DNA of 64,000 nt from Telopea speciosissima (GCF_018873765.1 NC_057925.1:45973010-46037009), one strand, 5' to 3'; positions 22,915 through 33,570 are shown, counted from the stretch's first letter. Notes: generated from the letters alone by a model not told the origin. A program made the numbers and translations.

Positions 22915-24802
22915 AGCCTTACCATATGAGTTTTCATACCTACCCCATGACTAGGATAATTGATCTTGTAACATATTCTTAGGAATAGATTAGGCTCTTT
23001 CCATATTTGTTTGGTGATTGACCCTCACATTATTTTGTATATATACTGCTGTAGACACTGAATTTTGTCACCCCCCGGCAATGATAACAACAAGACACGG
23101 ACAGACATCGGTATCTCTCTCAAGAAGGACTCTTATCCCTACATCTAAACCAAATCAGTCTAACATCTCTAAAATGACTTATAAGACCCTTTTACCAAAT
23201 GCTGAAGGAGGTACTGCTCACCTTCCCCAACCACGGCGGTCCCACTAGCCAGTTAGTGGGCTGTGGGGAATTAGGGGGGTAGGCAGCCCCTGATAGAAAA
23301 TTTTCTAAAGAGTCAAAAAGGAGAAGAAAACCCAAAAAGACCAAACCCACAGGCCCAGACAAAACCCCAATACTAAAGGAGCCCATTTAAAGCCCAAAAT
23401 CAAGGAAAATTGGCACTGCGCCCCCACGGCGCCATTGACACTCCTATGGCACTGTGGGAACCTACCACGACACCATAATACTTTTTTCACTTCGCCGTAA
23501 AAGGTTGTGACATCAGCCTGCTGACGTCATCCACGGCGCCGTAGAAAAGTCCCCCACGGTGCCGTGGACATCTCTATGGCGTCGTGGAGGACTTATCTGG
23601 CCCAGCTTGTGGGATACTTCCCCCTATAAATAGGAGGGTCCCCCTCCCTTGTTTTTCACAGTTTTTCGGGCAGAGAGACCCTCCTAGCTCATTTTTTACT
23701 CATTTTTTCCCCAATTCTCTCCCTCTTGAGCGTCTGTTGGAGCGAGACTCCAAAGGCATGGGTAGACCCTTTGATTACCCACTCGAATAAAGAGCGGTTC
23801 TTATCCCACAATTTCGTTATCCCGTCAGTGTACGGATAACGAAAAATCCCATTCGCAACTGTTATTCTGTCTGCATACAGATAACGAGAATCTCTTATAT
23901 AGCTGTTGCTCTGCCCGAATTAAGTGACGAAACCCATCTCATATAGTCCTTACTCTGTCCGACAAGAAAGAGGCAAGCCGATCGTCCGTCTCCACCTAAG
24001 CCGTGGGACATCGCATATTTCGTATTTGGTGAATTTCCATTTATTTCTTGTATTTCTTGATAGGTATCTGTCTCTTTCCTTCTTATTATTTTTGGCGTAA
24101 TGTAGACAATTAAAGTAATTTGCTTTAGTATACATAGTAAATGATTTCTTTTTTGTCATGATTAGTGCATCATAACCTAGCCTTGTGTGTTAGTATATGA
24201 TATATTATTAAGGGAGAATATTCGAAAACAAGCATCTAGTAGAAAGACCGGCTTATCCGGACGAGGTGGGTGCCGAACACCTTCCCACTCTTGTAACCTA
24301 ACTACTTACCTTGAATCTCTTACCAGACCATATGGAATCACGTAGCCCTTTTCGCTAACCTCAGATGGGGCTACATCCATTGGGTCCTAGGCCCTAATCC
24401 TAGGTAGTGACTCCATTTCTTTATGAAGTATGATCCCAATCCCCATGATGATATGTTGGAACGATACGCCGTTATTCATCGAAGTCAATCCTTGTCGCCA
24501 TAAGGCTGAGGAACCCTCGTTTCGAGGACCACGTTACTTACAACTGCCCATTATATCAATAATAGACACAGAAAATTCAATCTCATATTTTATGCTATCT
24601 CCTTAACATCTTACCATATGAGTTTTCATACCTACCCCATAACTAGGATAATTGATCCTGTAACATATTCGTAGGAATAGATTAGGCTCTTTCCATATTT
24701 GTTGGGTAATTGACCCTCACATTATTTTGTATATATACTGTCCATTATATCAATAATAGACAGAAAATTTAATCCCATATTTTATGCTATCTCTTTAACA
24801 TT
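22915..24802. repeat. X-Y-X-Y tandem repeat split by a solo LTR
   Basis: Unit X (about 130 bp, from ACCATATGAGTTTTCATACC to TTTTGTATATATACTG) occurs at about 22919-23049 and 24613-24741. Unit Y (about 60 bp, CCATTATATCAATAATAGAC onward) occurs at about 24547-24611 and 24741-24802. The natural order is X-Y-X-Y. The first X-Y junction is interrupted by the LTR at 23050-24542. Confidence 0.8.
23050..24542 (+). mobile_element. Solo LTR, 1493 bp, with 5-bp TSD
   Basis: It begins TGTAGACACTGAATTTTGTC and ends CACGTTACTTACA. It is flanked by ACTGC at 23045-23049 and ACTGC at 24543-24547. The interrupted X-Y repeat proves the insertion. No second LTR or internal region is present, so it is the product of LTR-LTR recombination. 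A TATA box (CCCCTATAAATAGG, TATAAATA at 23625-23632) lies near the middle. The size and TATA context suggest a Ty3/gypsy source. Confidence 0.85.
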
Positions 24803-25307
24803 TAGGCTATTTGAAGTCCCATGTAGTTCTTACGGACGTTTGCTTTTCTTGTTTGGGACTCTTTAGGATAGAGTTGACTAAGGCATCAATCAGTACTGAT
24901 TTGTATAAGAGAGAAGCCTTCAATAACCTCAAAGCCAGCATAAAAAAGTAGCATTCATGTAAGAATCATGACAAATACTCTTATAATCCAATTGACAGTA
25001 CAAAATTGACTCTATTTCAAACTTTAGTGGATAAGATCTTTTCAATTTCTTTTATTCCCCTCAAAAGTAAAGAACCACCCTCCTCTAAAGCTTCAATTTA
25101 ATGTAATTAAAGACTAGCACTACAAAAAGATGAAATTAGGATACAATACTGTACATCTCTGAACGAGAAAAGTTTATAAGCAATAGTAAATGAGAAAGAT
25201 TTCTCAGTTTTTTTCATTAATCAAATGATTACAGTGTTCAAATGCTTAGAGTACATGTGAATCGTGTGGAACAGGAACAAGAACCAATGGATGACAAGGA
25301 GACCAAT
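24803..25307. other. Non-coding DNA
   Basis: No gene, repeat end or motif was recognised here. Confidence 0.3.
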
Positions 25308-25685
25308 TCAGTGAACCACAAGGATGAAGAGAGGCTGTGGCACAAGTGGAACCCAGTACTCTCTTATACTCCTAAAACTAATCCCATAGAGATAGCCCTT
25401 GTATGGACCTTCAACCAGATGATGTACCTTCTTCATCTTTGAGAACACATTGCTCGTCACCAAGCTATCAAAACCTGCTTGATGAGTCCCTTCAACTCGC
25501 TTCACCTTAAGTATTTTAGCCAAACATTTCAAACCCAGCTCTCCACCATATAAACCATGACAGAATCTGACCATAAATTTCAGATCATAAAGCCTAGGAA
25601 AGACTTCTCCAACCATAACCTTGAATTCTTGAAATGAACCAGGCATAGGTTTATTCATATTCAAGGCCTTGATGAAATAAACAAT
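25308..25685 (-). pseudogene. CAF1-like deadenylase, C-terminal half
   Basis: The minus strand reads NMNKPMPGSFQEFKVMVGEV, FPRLYDLKFMVRFCHGLYGG, GLKCLAKILKVKRVEGTHQA and GFDSLVTSNVFSKMKK, and ends in a proper stop at 25308. These are the C-terminal half of plant CAF1 (POP2-type), the DEDD 3'-5' exonuclease of the CCR4-NOT complex that shortens mRNA poly(A) tails. YDLKFM contains the third catalytic Asp, and HQAGFDSLVT is the conserved H-x-x-x-x-D segment with the fourth Asp. Plant CAF1 genes are usually intronless. The segment stops a few bases before the copia LTR at 25697. The N-terminal half lies beyond the insertion at 33571-34112, and about 100 bp is present on both sides. Confidence 0.85.
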
Positions 25686-25696
25686 TCAATGTCAAA

Positions 25697-25832
25697 TGTT
25701 GGGATATCCAAGCATAAGGCAAAAATAATAGTCCCACATCGGATGTGAAAGGATATGTGGGTGGGTTAATAGGTACTTAGACACCCTCTCCTTAATGGCT
25801 AGCTTTTGAGGATGAAATCCAAGTTCCTAACA
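25697..25832 (+). repeat. Short copia-type LTR, 136 bp
   Basis: It starts TGTTGGGATATCCAAGCATA, ends AAGTTCCTAACA, and is followed at once by an initiator-Met primer site. The terminal TGTTGG..CTAACA is typical of Ty1/copia. The first 40 bases recur inverted at 33520-33559. Confidence 0.75.
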
Positions 25833-25834
25833 AG

Positions 25835-25847
25835 TGGTATTAGAGCC
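25835..25847 (+). promoter_or_regulatory. Copia primer-binding site
   Basis: TGGTATTAGAGCC differs by one base from TGGTATCAGAGCC, the plant copia site that pairs with initiator-Met tRNA. It lies 2 bases inside the LTR edge. Confidence 0.75.
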
Positions 25848-25892
25848 ACAGTTCTCAGGTTGATTTATTTGTAGTGTTTGGTTTGTTTTGAG

Positions 25893-26331
25893 ATGGAAGA
25901 GTCATCTGGTACGATGATTAAACTCACTGGACCTAATTATTCTAGATGGAAGCCCAAGATGAAGGACATTTTTTATTGCAGTGATTTGTATGATCCAATT
26001 GAGAGAATTGAAGCCAAGTCAAAAAATAAAATCGAAAAAGAATGCGACAGGATGAATATGAAAACTATTGGTACTATCAGAAAAGGGATAGATGATTGTG
26101 TGTTTCATCATGTTGCTAAAGAAACCAAAGCCCAAACACTTTCGAAAAAATTGGAAAGTCTGTATGAGCAAAATACTACACAAAATAAAGTTTTCTTGAT
26201 TAGAAAACTTGTCAATTTGAAGTTCAAAAAGGGACGTTCAGTTGCCGAACATTTAAGTGATTTTTAAAGTTTAGTGAATCAACTGGCTACAGTGAAGATG
26301 ACTTTGGAAGATGAACTGTAAACATTACTGC
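25893..26331 (+). pseudogene. Ty1/copia Gag, first part
   Basis: It starts MEESSGTMIKLTGPNYSRWK, a DUF4219-type start. A UBN2-type Gag body follows with ETKAQTLSKKLESLYEQN and VFLIRKLVNLKFKKGRSVAE then HLSDF. A stop follows HLSDF at 26265-26267, and the frame resumes (LVNQLATVKMTLEDEL) before the gypsy insertion cuts it at 26332. The rest continues at 33048. Gag packages the element's RNA. This copy has at least three in-frame stops. Confidence 0.85.
26327..26331. repeat. TSD of the gypsy insertion, left
   Basis: ACTGC here is repeated at 33048-33052 on the other side of the 6716-bp element. Joining the two sides resumes the copia Gag frame. Confidence 0.85.
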
Positions 26332-28113
26332 TGTTTGAGTTTAAAAATTATACCGCAAGCGTACGGGTCAATCGTAGCTACGGGTCGAACACGAGGAGAT
26401 ATACGTCACTCTATTTAACTAACTTAAAAGTAATGCAAAGTGAACCAAATTAAAGTATTAAATTAAACTAATGAAACTAATGAAAATTAATGCATCCTAA
26501 CTCATAAGCATCTAACAAAATTAAAGGATTAAGTTGGCGTCCTAACACATGAGCATCTAACCTATCAAACTAACGTAAATTCGAAAGAATAACAAAAATG
26601 TAGCCACACTTCATAATCACATAAAAATAAATCAGGGAATAAAAGTGCATCCACATACCACAACCATATAAAAAAAATAAAAGAAATAGAAGGAGAAGAA
26701 GAAGAAGATAGAGAGAGATAGAGGAGAGGGAGAATGAGATTGAGAGTTTAAATAGTAATACATGGATGTACTTGCATGAATGTAATTGAAAAGCTTGAAT
26801 ATTTCATAAACTTACCTTGGCCTCTTCTTCTAAATCTTCAAGTCTTGTCATCAACTTAAGAACTTAGACTAGAAGGCTTAAAACTTAAACTAGAATTAAG
26901 AAATTACAACCCAATTGAAGACTTAAATTGAAATTAAAGCATAAACTAAACCTATTATAACCATTAAATGAAAATAAAAAACCAAACTAGAACTTATAAA
27001 AGCCAAAAATCACAACTTAGAAGGAGAAGAAGAAAAGAAATTTTACTAAGTGAATGAACTAAAAATTACGCTAAAAACTGAATTAAAATTGAACTAGAAA
27101 CTAACTAAAAACTGAACTAAAAAACTAACTTGTTACAACCCAAAAGGCAAGGGGTATTTATAGGGGGAAGAGAGGAGAAGAGAGAAGAGGAAAGTGTAGG
27201 AGAAATATTCCCTAAGAAAAGAGAATATTCTCTTCTCCTTCCTCTTTTACAATGCCTTGAATACTAAGAAAAAAAGAAAAAAAGAAAAAAATAGAAAGAA
27301 GAAGAGAAGATTGTTTACATAGACTTTCTATTTTTATAAAAGCAAATTTCTAATTCTAACTTGTGCTTCCTTTTCTTTGTTGATACCTTCTCCAAGCAAT
27401 AAAATCAAAGATGCTTTGATTTTTCAACCTTCCATAGAAGAGAAAATATAAATCTATGCCAAGTAGAATTCCAGAAGTGCCCTTGAGAAGTTGGAGGAGA
27501 GAGAGAGTAAGGGTGATGACTAGGATTCCTTCAAGAATAAATAAAATACCCATTCTGTCCTTCAAAAAACATGGAGCATGAGGTGCTTATATAGGCCTCA
27601 CCATTGTGTTTCTTGCGAAAAATCACCCAAAATAGACCCAAATTTAGTCCAATTTAGAGTTCGGGAGCCCAAGATATTTCAAGTTGAAGTTGGACTGTCC
27701 AGAGCCCTCCAAATGGAATCTTTCGGGTACAGGAAATATAACTTATGGTTATTGCGTTAAGGCCCCTAGAATCCGAACTTCCGCTTCACTTTGTCCCCTA
27801 TCGACTGTCAATAATTACAAATAAACTCCTATAGACCATTTTCGCGCGTCGTTACAGAAACGGCCGTAACTTCTTCGTTTCAACTCGGAATCAAGTGCCG
27901 TTTGAACCATTACGAAGCTGACTCGATGGGCTACGCACCCAAGCCATTAACACCTCTACACAACTAAAAAATATTTCTTTAGCATCATATCCTCCATTTT
28001 CATAAGAATTCACCTAAAACCTGAAAAGCACAAGAAAGCACCGAGTAACTCTGTCCAATGTGGTAAAATGTATGCTTTATGCCCTAAAATTTCACACATA
28101 AATATGTTCATCA
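26332..28113 (-). repeat. 3' LTR of the gypsy element, 1782 bp
   Basis: On the plus strand it opens TGTTTGAGTTTAAAAATTAT and closes ATATGTTCATCA. It has a TATA box in element orientation (complement of TATTTATA at 27155-27162). It carries about 30 extra bases near 27615-27645 compared with the other LTR. Confidence 0.9.
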
Positions 28114-28132
28114 GATTCCCCCACACTTGAAC
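28114..28132 (-). promoter_or_regulatory. Polypurine tract next to the 3' LTR
   Basis: The minus strand reads GTTCAAGTGTGGGGGAATC and then the LTR start TGATGAACA. Such G-rich tracts prime plus-strand DNA synthesis. AAGTGTGGGGGAA is characteristic of Tat/Athila-like plant gypsy elements. Two further copies of the motif lie inside the element (28410-28425 and 29171-29186). Confidence 0.8.
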
Positions 28133-29264
28133 GTTACTTGTCCTCAAGTAAAGCAAAAACAAAAACTAACCTAGAATGCAGAAAATCCTAACTCACTTTC
28201 GTAGGAATCACGGTTACACTTAGCATGTGCAACAAGCCTTTGAACCCCTAGGTTACCCCTAGTGGACGAGTTGTGTCTCGTAGATGTTTGTAGTGAATAT
28301 ACACCCAAAATTTAATTGTAAATAAATGCTGCAAATTTTAATCAAGGCATAAGTAGGACAGTGCACATAATCCCAAAAAGTGTTCAACTAAAGATCAAGG
28401 AGCCAAGGGTTCCCCCACACTTGAATTTTATCACCCCACATCAATTCAAGTAATAAGCATGCATCAAGATTAAGTGATCTCCTCATATTTTCTGAAAACT
28501 ACTCACCGTCAAGTAAATCACTCATAATATCAATGGAACCAAAGACTTAGGCTTTGAGTATTTTTGACCATACTTTCTTTTTCAAACATTAAGGCAAAAA
28601 CTTTTTTTTCTTTTTCAACAACATACTCTTTTTCTACTCCACTACTGTTCCCTGAATGACATGGTGGAGCATACACCAGACACCCAAATACTTGGTAGCT
28701 TCGCTTTTTGCATATATCCATAAGACATTGAGACATTGATGCAAGAGTTTTTTTTTTGAGTTTCCTTCCAAGGAATTTCGATCAAGTCACCCTGCTTCAT
28801 GAGGCACAGTGCCCTGTTTAGTCCTAAGGAATTCCATTTTCTTTTCTGTTCCTTATATTTTTTTATTTTTTTTTTCCACTTCCACTTTCATGCCTTGCCC
28901 TTGCCACAAACAAATTGGTCTCAACTACTAGCCAAAAGATCAAAGGGTCTATAAAACACATAGAGTAATCTAGCCATCAAATGAAATAACACTCATATTT
29001 TCCAATTCAATCCCCATCACCGGATACAAACTAATTACAGTCCTTGAAAAGGGATTTCTTTATTATTTCGCATGCTAGGGCACCTAATTCCTTCTCACTT
29101 TGCAATCAACGAAACCTATGCACATAACCAAACTACTGCCACAATCAAAATTCACCAATTATGCCCAACATCCCCCCCACACTTTATTCACGCAGTGTCC
29201 TTAATGCATGCATAAAAGAAAGAATAAGGACAAGGGAGGAGATGAAGGAGCTTACCAGATATAA
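28133..29264 (-). other. Gypsy interior, non-coding 3' part
   Basis: There is no open frame of note. It carries two extra polypurine-like motifs (28410-28425 and 29171-29186). It is the stretch between ORF2 and the 3' LTR, where autonomous relatives would have pol-derived or extra ORFs. Confidence 0.5.
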
Positions 29265-29786
29265 TCAACAAAGAGGATCATGAAGAGTCATGGACTCTAC
29301 AAAAAGTGCTAGGAGCAACAACAGAAATCTCAATCTATGGCCAGTAAATGTAGAAATAGATTTAGAACCAGAAAATACTCGACCATGAATTTTAGTAAAA
29401 CGAGAAATAATATAGAAGTTAAGCATAACTGATAAATATCCAACAGGAAAATCTTTCCACACAGCACAGTGGAAAATGAAGGCATTGAAACTTAGGCCAT
29501 AAATCCTCTCAATCTCTCCCGTTTGCAATGTAGAACACATGTCATTATTGTAAAAACCAACCAAGAATGGATCACAATAAGCATAAAAAAGATTATGAAT
29601 AACCTCATCAAAATAATCATAAAAAATGGAAAATTTACTCAAATCAATCCTGGTAATAAAACTATCCGCTCTTTGCAGAATTTGGATTGCCAAATAAGGA
29701 TCACGATAATTTACTTTAAAAGCATAATGACTAACATTGTCCTCCTCAATAAAATCATCAAACCTAGGAGGTTTACAAATCAACAT
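29265..29786 (-). CDS. Second ORF of the gypsy element, unknown product
   Basis: From ATG at 29786 the frame runs 173 codons with no break, overlapping the end of the gag-like ORF by 14 bases. The start is MLICKPPRFDDFIEEDNVSH and a middle part reads GEIERIYGLSFNAFIFHCAV. The final third is hydrophobic (LRFLLLLLALFVESM) and could be a membrane segment. I do not recognise the family and find no protease, polymerase or integrase motif. It may be a remnant of an additional ORF of the autonomous parent. The low divergence from start to stop suggests either youth or selection. Confidence 0.45.
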   Translation of the reverse strand: MLICKPPRFDDFIEEDNVSHYAFKVNYRDPYLAIQILQRADSFITRIDLSKFSIFYDYFDEVIHNLFYAYCDPFLVGFYNNDMCSTLQTGEIERIYGLSFNAFIFHCAVWKDFPVGYLSVMLNFYIISRFTKIHGRVFSGSKSISTFTGHRLRFLLLLLALFVESMTLHDPLC

Positions 29787-30723
29787 GTAAGACAATGGAA
29801 TCCGTAAAATGACAATTATCTGGGTTTTTCAAAGAGAGAGGGGGAGGTTGAATTTCTTGGGTTTCTATGCTATCATGAAAATCTGATTTTATATCAATAA
29901 AAACACTAGGCTTACTAAAATCAGAATTTTCAGGCAAAATGTGGACTTCACCAGGTAGCTCATCAAATCTCGCTTCACTAATATCCTGAGGAGACTCAAT
30001 CTCAACAAATAAATCATCATGAAAAGTAGCTTGTTGGGAATGACTCTCATTAACCTCAAACTGGGGTGGTGGACTTTCAATATCATTAAACTGGGGATGG
30101 GGCGGTTCAGGCTGACTAGGTAATGTACCCGTTTCTTCCTCTTGCACCATGGTTATCAGTTGAGAGAGTTGCTTCTCCATGGTATTTTGGCTTGTTGTGA
30201 GAAGGTCTATGTATTTCTTAAGCTCATTCAGTCTGGCCTCCTCACCCATGTTTTGAAACTCAAGGGGTTGGTGATATGGTTCAAGGAGAGGTGGCCCATT
30301 GAGATTTAATGGAGGGTTGGGCATTGGAGGACCAAACTGACCATGATATTGGAAATTGGGTGGTCCAGCTTGGTTATTCCATTGATCCCACAAGAAATAG
30401 GGATGATCACTCCACCCGTGATTGTAAGTGCCAAAAGAATTGTATTGAAATTGAGGACTCACATTCTCATCACCATTGCTACCCCTATAAAGATTAAGGC
30501 ATCCTTCCATAACATGGATAGTCTGGGGATGTGACCAATCAAAATTTCTCGAAAACCCATAGTTGGGTTGGGGAGCAAAATTGTACTGGAGTGGTGCAAA
30601 ATTATTCTCTATCTCACTACTTTTGGCTTCCCTAACCTGTTTAAACATTTCTTCCAAAATCATAGTTGCCTTAGTATAGTTCCATCTTTCCCCCAAAGTC
30701 TTATATGGAAGTGTATCTCCCAT
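29773..30723 (-). CDS. Gag-derived ORF of the gypsy element, 316 aa
   Basis: ATG at 30723 opens an unbroken 316-codon frame. The first half is rich in Asn, Gln, Pro and aromatic residues (WDQWNNQAGPPNFQYHGQFG). A coiled-coil-like segment then reads LNELKKYIDLLTTSQNTMEK and QLSQLITMVQEEETGTLPSQ. That last stretch matches the C-terminal end of Gag in plant Athila/Tat elements, where a QLxQL coil precedes GTLPSQ. The conserved capsid core and zinc knuckle are not seen, so it is a partial Gag. The tail is acidic and proline-rich. It may bind or guide the element's RNA, but that is inference. Confidence 0.65.
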   Translation of the reverse strand: MGDTLPYKTLGERWNYTKATMILEEMFKQVREAKSSEIENNFAPLQYNFAPQPNYGFSRNFDWSHPQTIHVMEGCLNLYRGSNGDENVSPQFQYNSFGTYNHGWSDHPYFLWDQWNNQAGPPNFQYHGQFGPPMPNPPLNLNGPPLLEPYHQPLEFQNMGEEARLNELKKYIDLLTTSQNTMEKQLSQLITMVQEEETGTLPSQPEPPHPQFNDIESPPPQFEVNESHSQQATFHDDLFVEIESPQDISEARFDELPGEVHILPENSDFSKPSVFIDIKSDFHDSIETQEIQPPPLSLKNPDNCHFTDSIVLHVDL

Positions 30724-31274
30724 TATTCTAAATTAACCACCTATCCAAAATTGAGGTCTCCCATAAAAAAAAATTTAAAGAAAAATAAAAGACTAGAAAA
30801 AAAAATATTAAAAACAAGAGGGAGCCCAAGGTAGATAGTGCATCTATCCCTTAGAAATCGAAACAATGGTTCCAAAGTTGTAAGGTTGCCATATAAGTTG
30901 ACAGCAAGGGAACCTGTATAGTCTTCACGAGCCACCTACGGACGACTCCAAATGAATTCTGATGTAGGGTGGAGGACTACTATACGTTTATGTTTCCAAC
31001 GCTCTCACTATGTCGCTTTCCTGTTATCAAGAGTGGTCACCTCCAAAGATAAGTCACATGCCAATCCAAACCACCCAACGAATCAAGGGGCACTAAGATT
31101 GGCTGGGTTTGGGCATATGAAGGACTTTAGATTGGGCGCACACTATTTGAAACAGAAGAGAAACAAGAAGAGGTTTTAAAAAATATATATATTTTTTTAG
31201 CAAAAGAAGAGAAGAGAATAAACTAAAACACTTCGAACTACTTAAAAATCAGAAAAATAAAGTGGACAATAATC

Positions 31275-31291
31275 TCCCCGGCAACGGCGCC
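31275..31291 (-). promoter_or_regulatory. tRNA-Asp primer-binding site
   Basis: The plus strand reads TCCCCGGCAACGGCGCC, identical to the 3' end of plant tRNA-Asp except for one extra C before the final CA. It lies 7 bases from the 5' LTR (31299). This primer is typical of the Tat/Athila group. Confidence 0.85.
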
Positions 31292-31298
31292 CAAAACT

Positions 31299-33047
31299 TG
31301 TTTGAGTTTAAAAATTATACCGCAAGCGTACGGGTCAATTGTAGCTACGGGTTGAACACGAGGAGATATACGCCACTCTATTTAACTAACTTAAAAGTAA
31401 TGCAGAGTGAACCAAATTAAAGTGTTAAATTAAACTAATGAAACTAATGAAAATTAATGCATCCTAACTCATAAGCATCTAATAAAATTAAAGGATTAAG
31501 TTGGCGTCCTAACACATGAGCATTTAACCTATCAAACTAACGTAAATTCAAAAAAATAACAAAAACCCAATCACACTTCATAATCACATAAAAATAAATA
31601 AGGGAATAAAAGTGCATCCACATACTACAACCATATAAAAAAAAATAAAAGAAATAGAGGGAGAAGAAGAAGAAGATAGAGAGAGATAGAGGAGAGGGAG
31701 AATGAGATTGAGAGTTTAGATAGTAAAACCTGGATGTGCTTGCATGAATGTAACTGAAAAGTTTGAATACTTCATAAACTTACCTTAGCCTCCTCTTCTA
31801 AATCTTCAAGTATTGTCATCAACTTAAGAACTTAGACTAGAAGGCTTAAAACCTAAACTAGAATTAAGAAATTACAATCCAATTGAAGACTTATATTGAA
31901 ATTAAAGCATAAACTATACCTATTACAACCATTAAATGAAAATAAAAAAGCAAACTAGAACTTATAAAAGCCAAAAATCACAACTTAGAAGGAGAAGAAG
32001 AAAAGAAATTTTACTAAGTGAATGAACTAAAAATTACACTAAAAACTGAATTAAAATTGAACTAGAAACTAACTAAAAACTGAACTAAAAAACTAACTTG
32101 TTACAACCCAAAGGACAAGGGGTATTTATAGGGGGAAGAGAAGAGAAGAGAGAATAGGGAAGTATAGGAGAACTATTCCCTAAGAAAAGAGAATATTCTC
32201 TTCTCCTTCTTCTTTTACAATGCCTTGAATCCTAAGAAAAAAAGAAAAAAATAGAAAGAAGAAGAAGAGAAGATTGTTTACAGAGACTTTCTATTTTTAG
32301 AAAAATAAATTTCTAATTCTAACTTGTGCTTCTTTTTCTTTGTAGATACTTTCTCAAAGCAATAAAATCAAAGATGTTTTGATTTTTCAACCTTCCATAG
32401 ATGAGAAAATATAAATCTATCCCAAGTAGAATTCCAAAAGTGCCCTTGAGAAGTTGGAGGAGAGAGAGAGTAAGGGTGATGACTAGGATTCCTTCAAGAA
32501 TAAATAAAATACCCATTCTGTCCTTCAGAAAATGTGGAGCATGGGGTGCTTATATAGGCCTCACCATTGTGTTCCAATTTTGTCCAATTTGGAGTTCGGG
32601 AGCCCAAGATATCTCAAGTTGAAGTTGGACTGTCTAGAGCCCTCCAAATAGAATCTTTCAGGTACAGGAAATATAACTTCTGATTATTGCATTAAGGCCC
32701 CTAGAATCCAAACTTACGTTTCACTTTGTCCCCGATCGACTGTCAATAATTATAAATAAACCCCTACAGACCATTTTCGCGCGTCGTTACGAAATCGGCC
32801 ATAACTTCTTTGTTTCAACTTGGAATCAAGTGCCGTTTGAACCGTTGCGAAGCTGACTCGATGGGCTACGCATCCAAGCCATTAACACCTCTAAACAACT
32901 TAAAAATATTTCCTTAGTATAATCTCCTCTATTTTCATAAGAATTCACCTAAAACCTGAAAAGCACAAAAAGCACCGAGTAACTCTGTCCAATGTGATAA
33001 AATGTATGCTTTATGCCCTAAGATTTCACACATAAATGTGTTCATCA
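31299..33047 (-). repeat. 5' LTR of the gypsy element, 1749 bp
   Basis: Plus-strand limits are TGTTTGAGTTTAAAAATTAT and AATGTGTTCATCA. The TATA box (complement of TATTTATA at 32123-32130) drives leftward transcription through the two ORFs. Confidence 0.9.
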
Positions 33048-33293
33048 ACTGCTATTGAGTTCTTTACCTGATACTTGGGAGACTTTGGTTGTATCACAGA
33101 ACAACTCTGCTCCAAATGGTGTGTTATCATTGAGTGTGATGAAAGACAACATGTTCAATGAGAAAACCAGAAGAAAAGATATGGGTTTGGATAGCTCATA
33201 GGCTCTTGTCATAGAGAACAGGGGTAGGAGTAAAAGTAATGGACCAAGAGGTCGCTATAAATCCAGAGGCAGGTCAAAATCCAGAGAAGGCAG
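33048..33293 (+). pseudogene. Ty1/copia Gag, second part
   Basis: After the gypsy element the copia frame resumes: SSLPDTWETLVVSQNNSAP, then SLSVMKDNMFNEKTRRKD, then a basic tail RGRSKSNGPRGRYKSRGR. The basic stretch normally precedes the zinc knuckle. Here the copia sequence stops at about 33293 and joins an inverted CAF1 fragment. No pol or second LTR in this orientation is present. Confidence 0.85.
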
Positions 33294-33460
33294 AAAGGTG
33301 ACCCATTAAATCCAGTGACCTTCACACCTTATGATCTTCCTGAACCGATTTAAGAATGCTTTGATCCCAACTCCTTCTCTCTTGTTCTTCTCGAAATCGA
33401 TCCCATTACGACGTAGTAACTGGATGAATTCAGTTACGTGAAGGTCGATGGTAAGATCAA
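33294..33460 (-). pseudogene. CAF1 middle fragment fused to a copia gag start
   Basis: The minus strand reads TIDLHVTEFIQLLRRNGIDF and EKNKREGVGIKAFLNRFRKI then IRCEGHWI, a stop and WVTF. This is the centre of CAF1, where plant proteins have a short segment of the type GIDFKKN. It is a second copy of sequence also present in the half-gene at 33571-34112 (about 33690-33850), with fewer broken codons. In frame upstream of it, without any gap, is MEESSSTMI, the copia Gag start (33459-33485). Confidence 0.8.
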
Positions 33461-33559
33461 TCATCGTACTAGATGACTCTTCCATCTCAATACACACCAA
33501 ACAGTGGTAGGATCAATCTCATTACTATTCTTTTTGCCTTATGCGTGGATATCCCAACA
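33459..33559 (-). mobile_element. Inverted copia LTR start plus gag start
   Basis: The minus strand runs TGTTGGGATATCCACGCATA (first bases of the LTR at 25697). It skips the rest of the LTR, contains TTGATCCTACCA, a string also found in CAF1, and reaches GAGATGGAAGAGTCATCT, the gag start. Next to it on the plus strand is TTGGTATCAGAGCC (33561-33574), a perfect copia primer site that abuts CAF1 sequence. Confidence 0.75.
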
Positions 33560-33570
33560 ATTGGTATCAG

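Larger units (their letters stand above)
26332..33047 (-). mobile_element. Complete non-autonomous Ty3/gypsy element (TR-GAG-like), 6716 bp
   Basis: Two direct LTRs (26332-28113 and 31299-33047) bound a 3.2-kb interior. In element orientation the 5' LTR is the one at high coordinates. Next come a tRNA-Asp primer site, a gag-derived ORF (30723-29773), a second ORF (29786-29265) and a polypurine tract against the 3' LTR. No protease, reverse transcriptase, RNase H or integrase is present, so it must have moved with proteins supplied by a relative. The 5-bp TSD ACTGC is exact. Over the first 335 or so LTR bases I count about 17 differences, mostly C/T or G/A transitions. The primer site and polypurine tract resemble the Tat/Athila lineage. 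It sits inside a copia gag. Confidence 0.9.

Noticed and set aside
23045-26331. Shared ACTGC TSD of the solo LTR and the gypsy element as a sign of linkage
   Set aside because: A 5-bp match by chance is plausible and the LTR sequences are unrelated.
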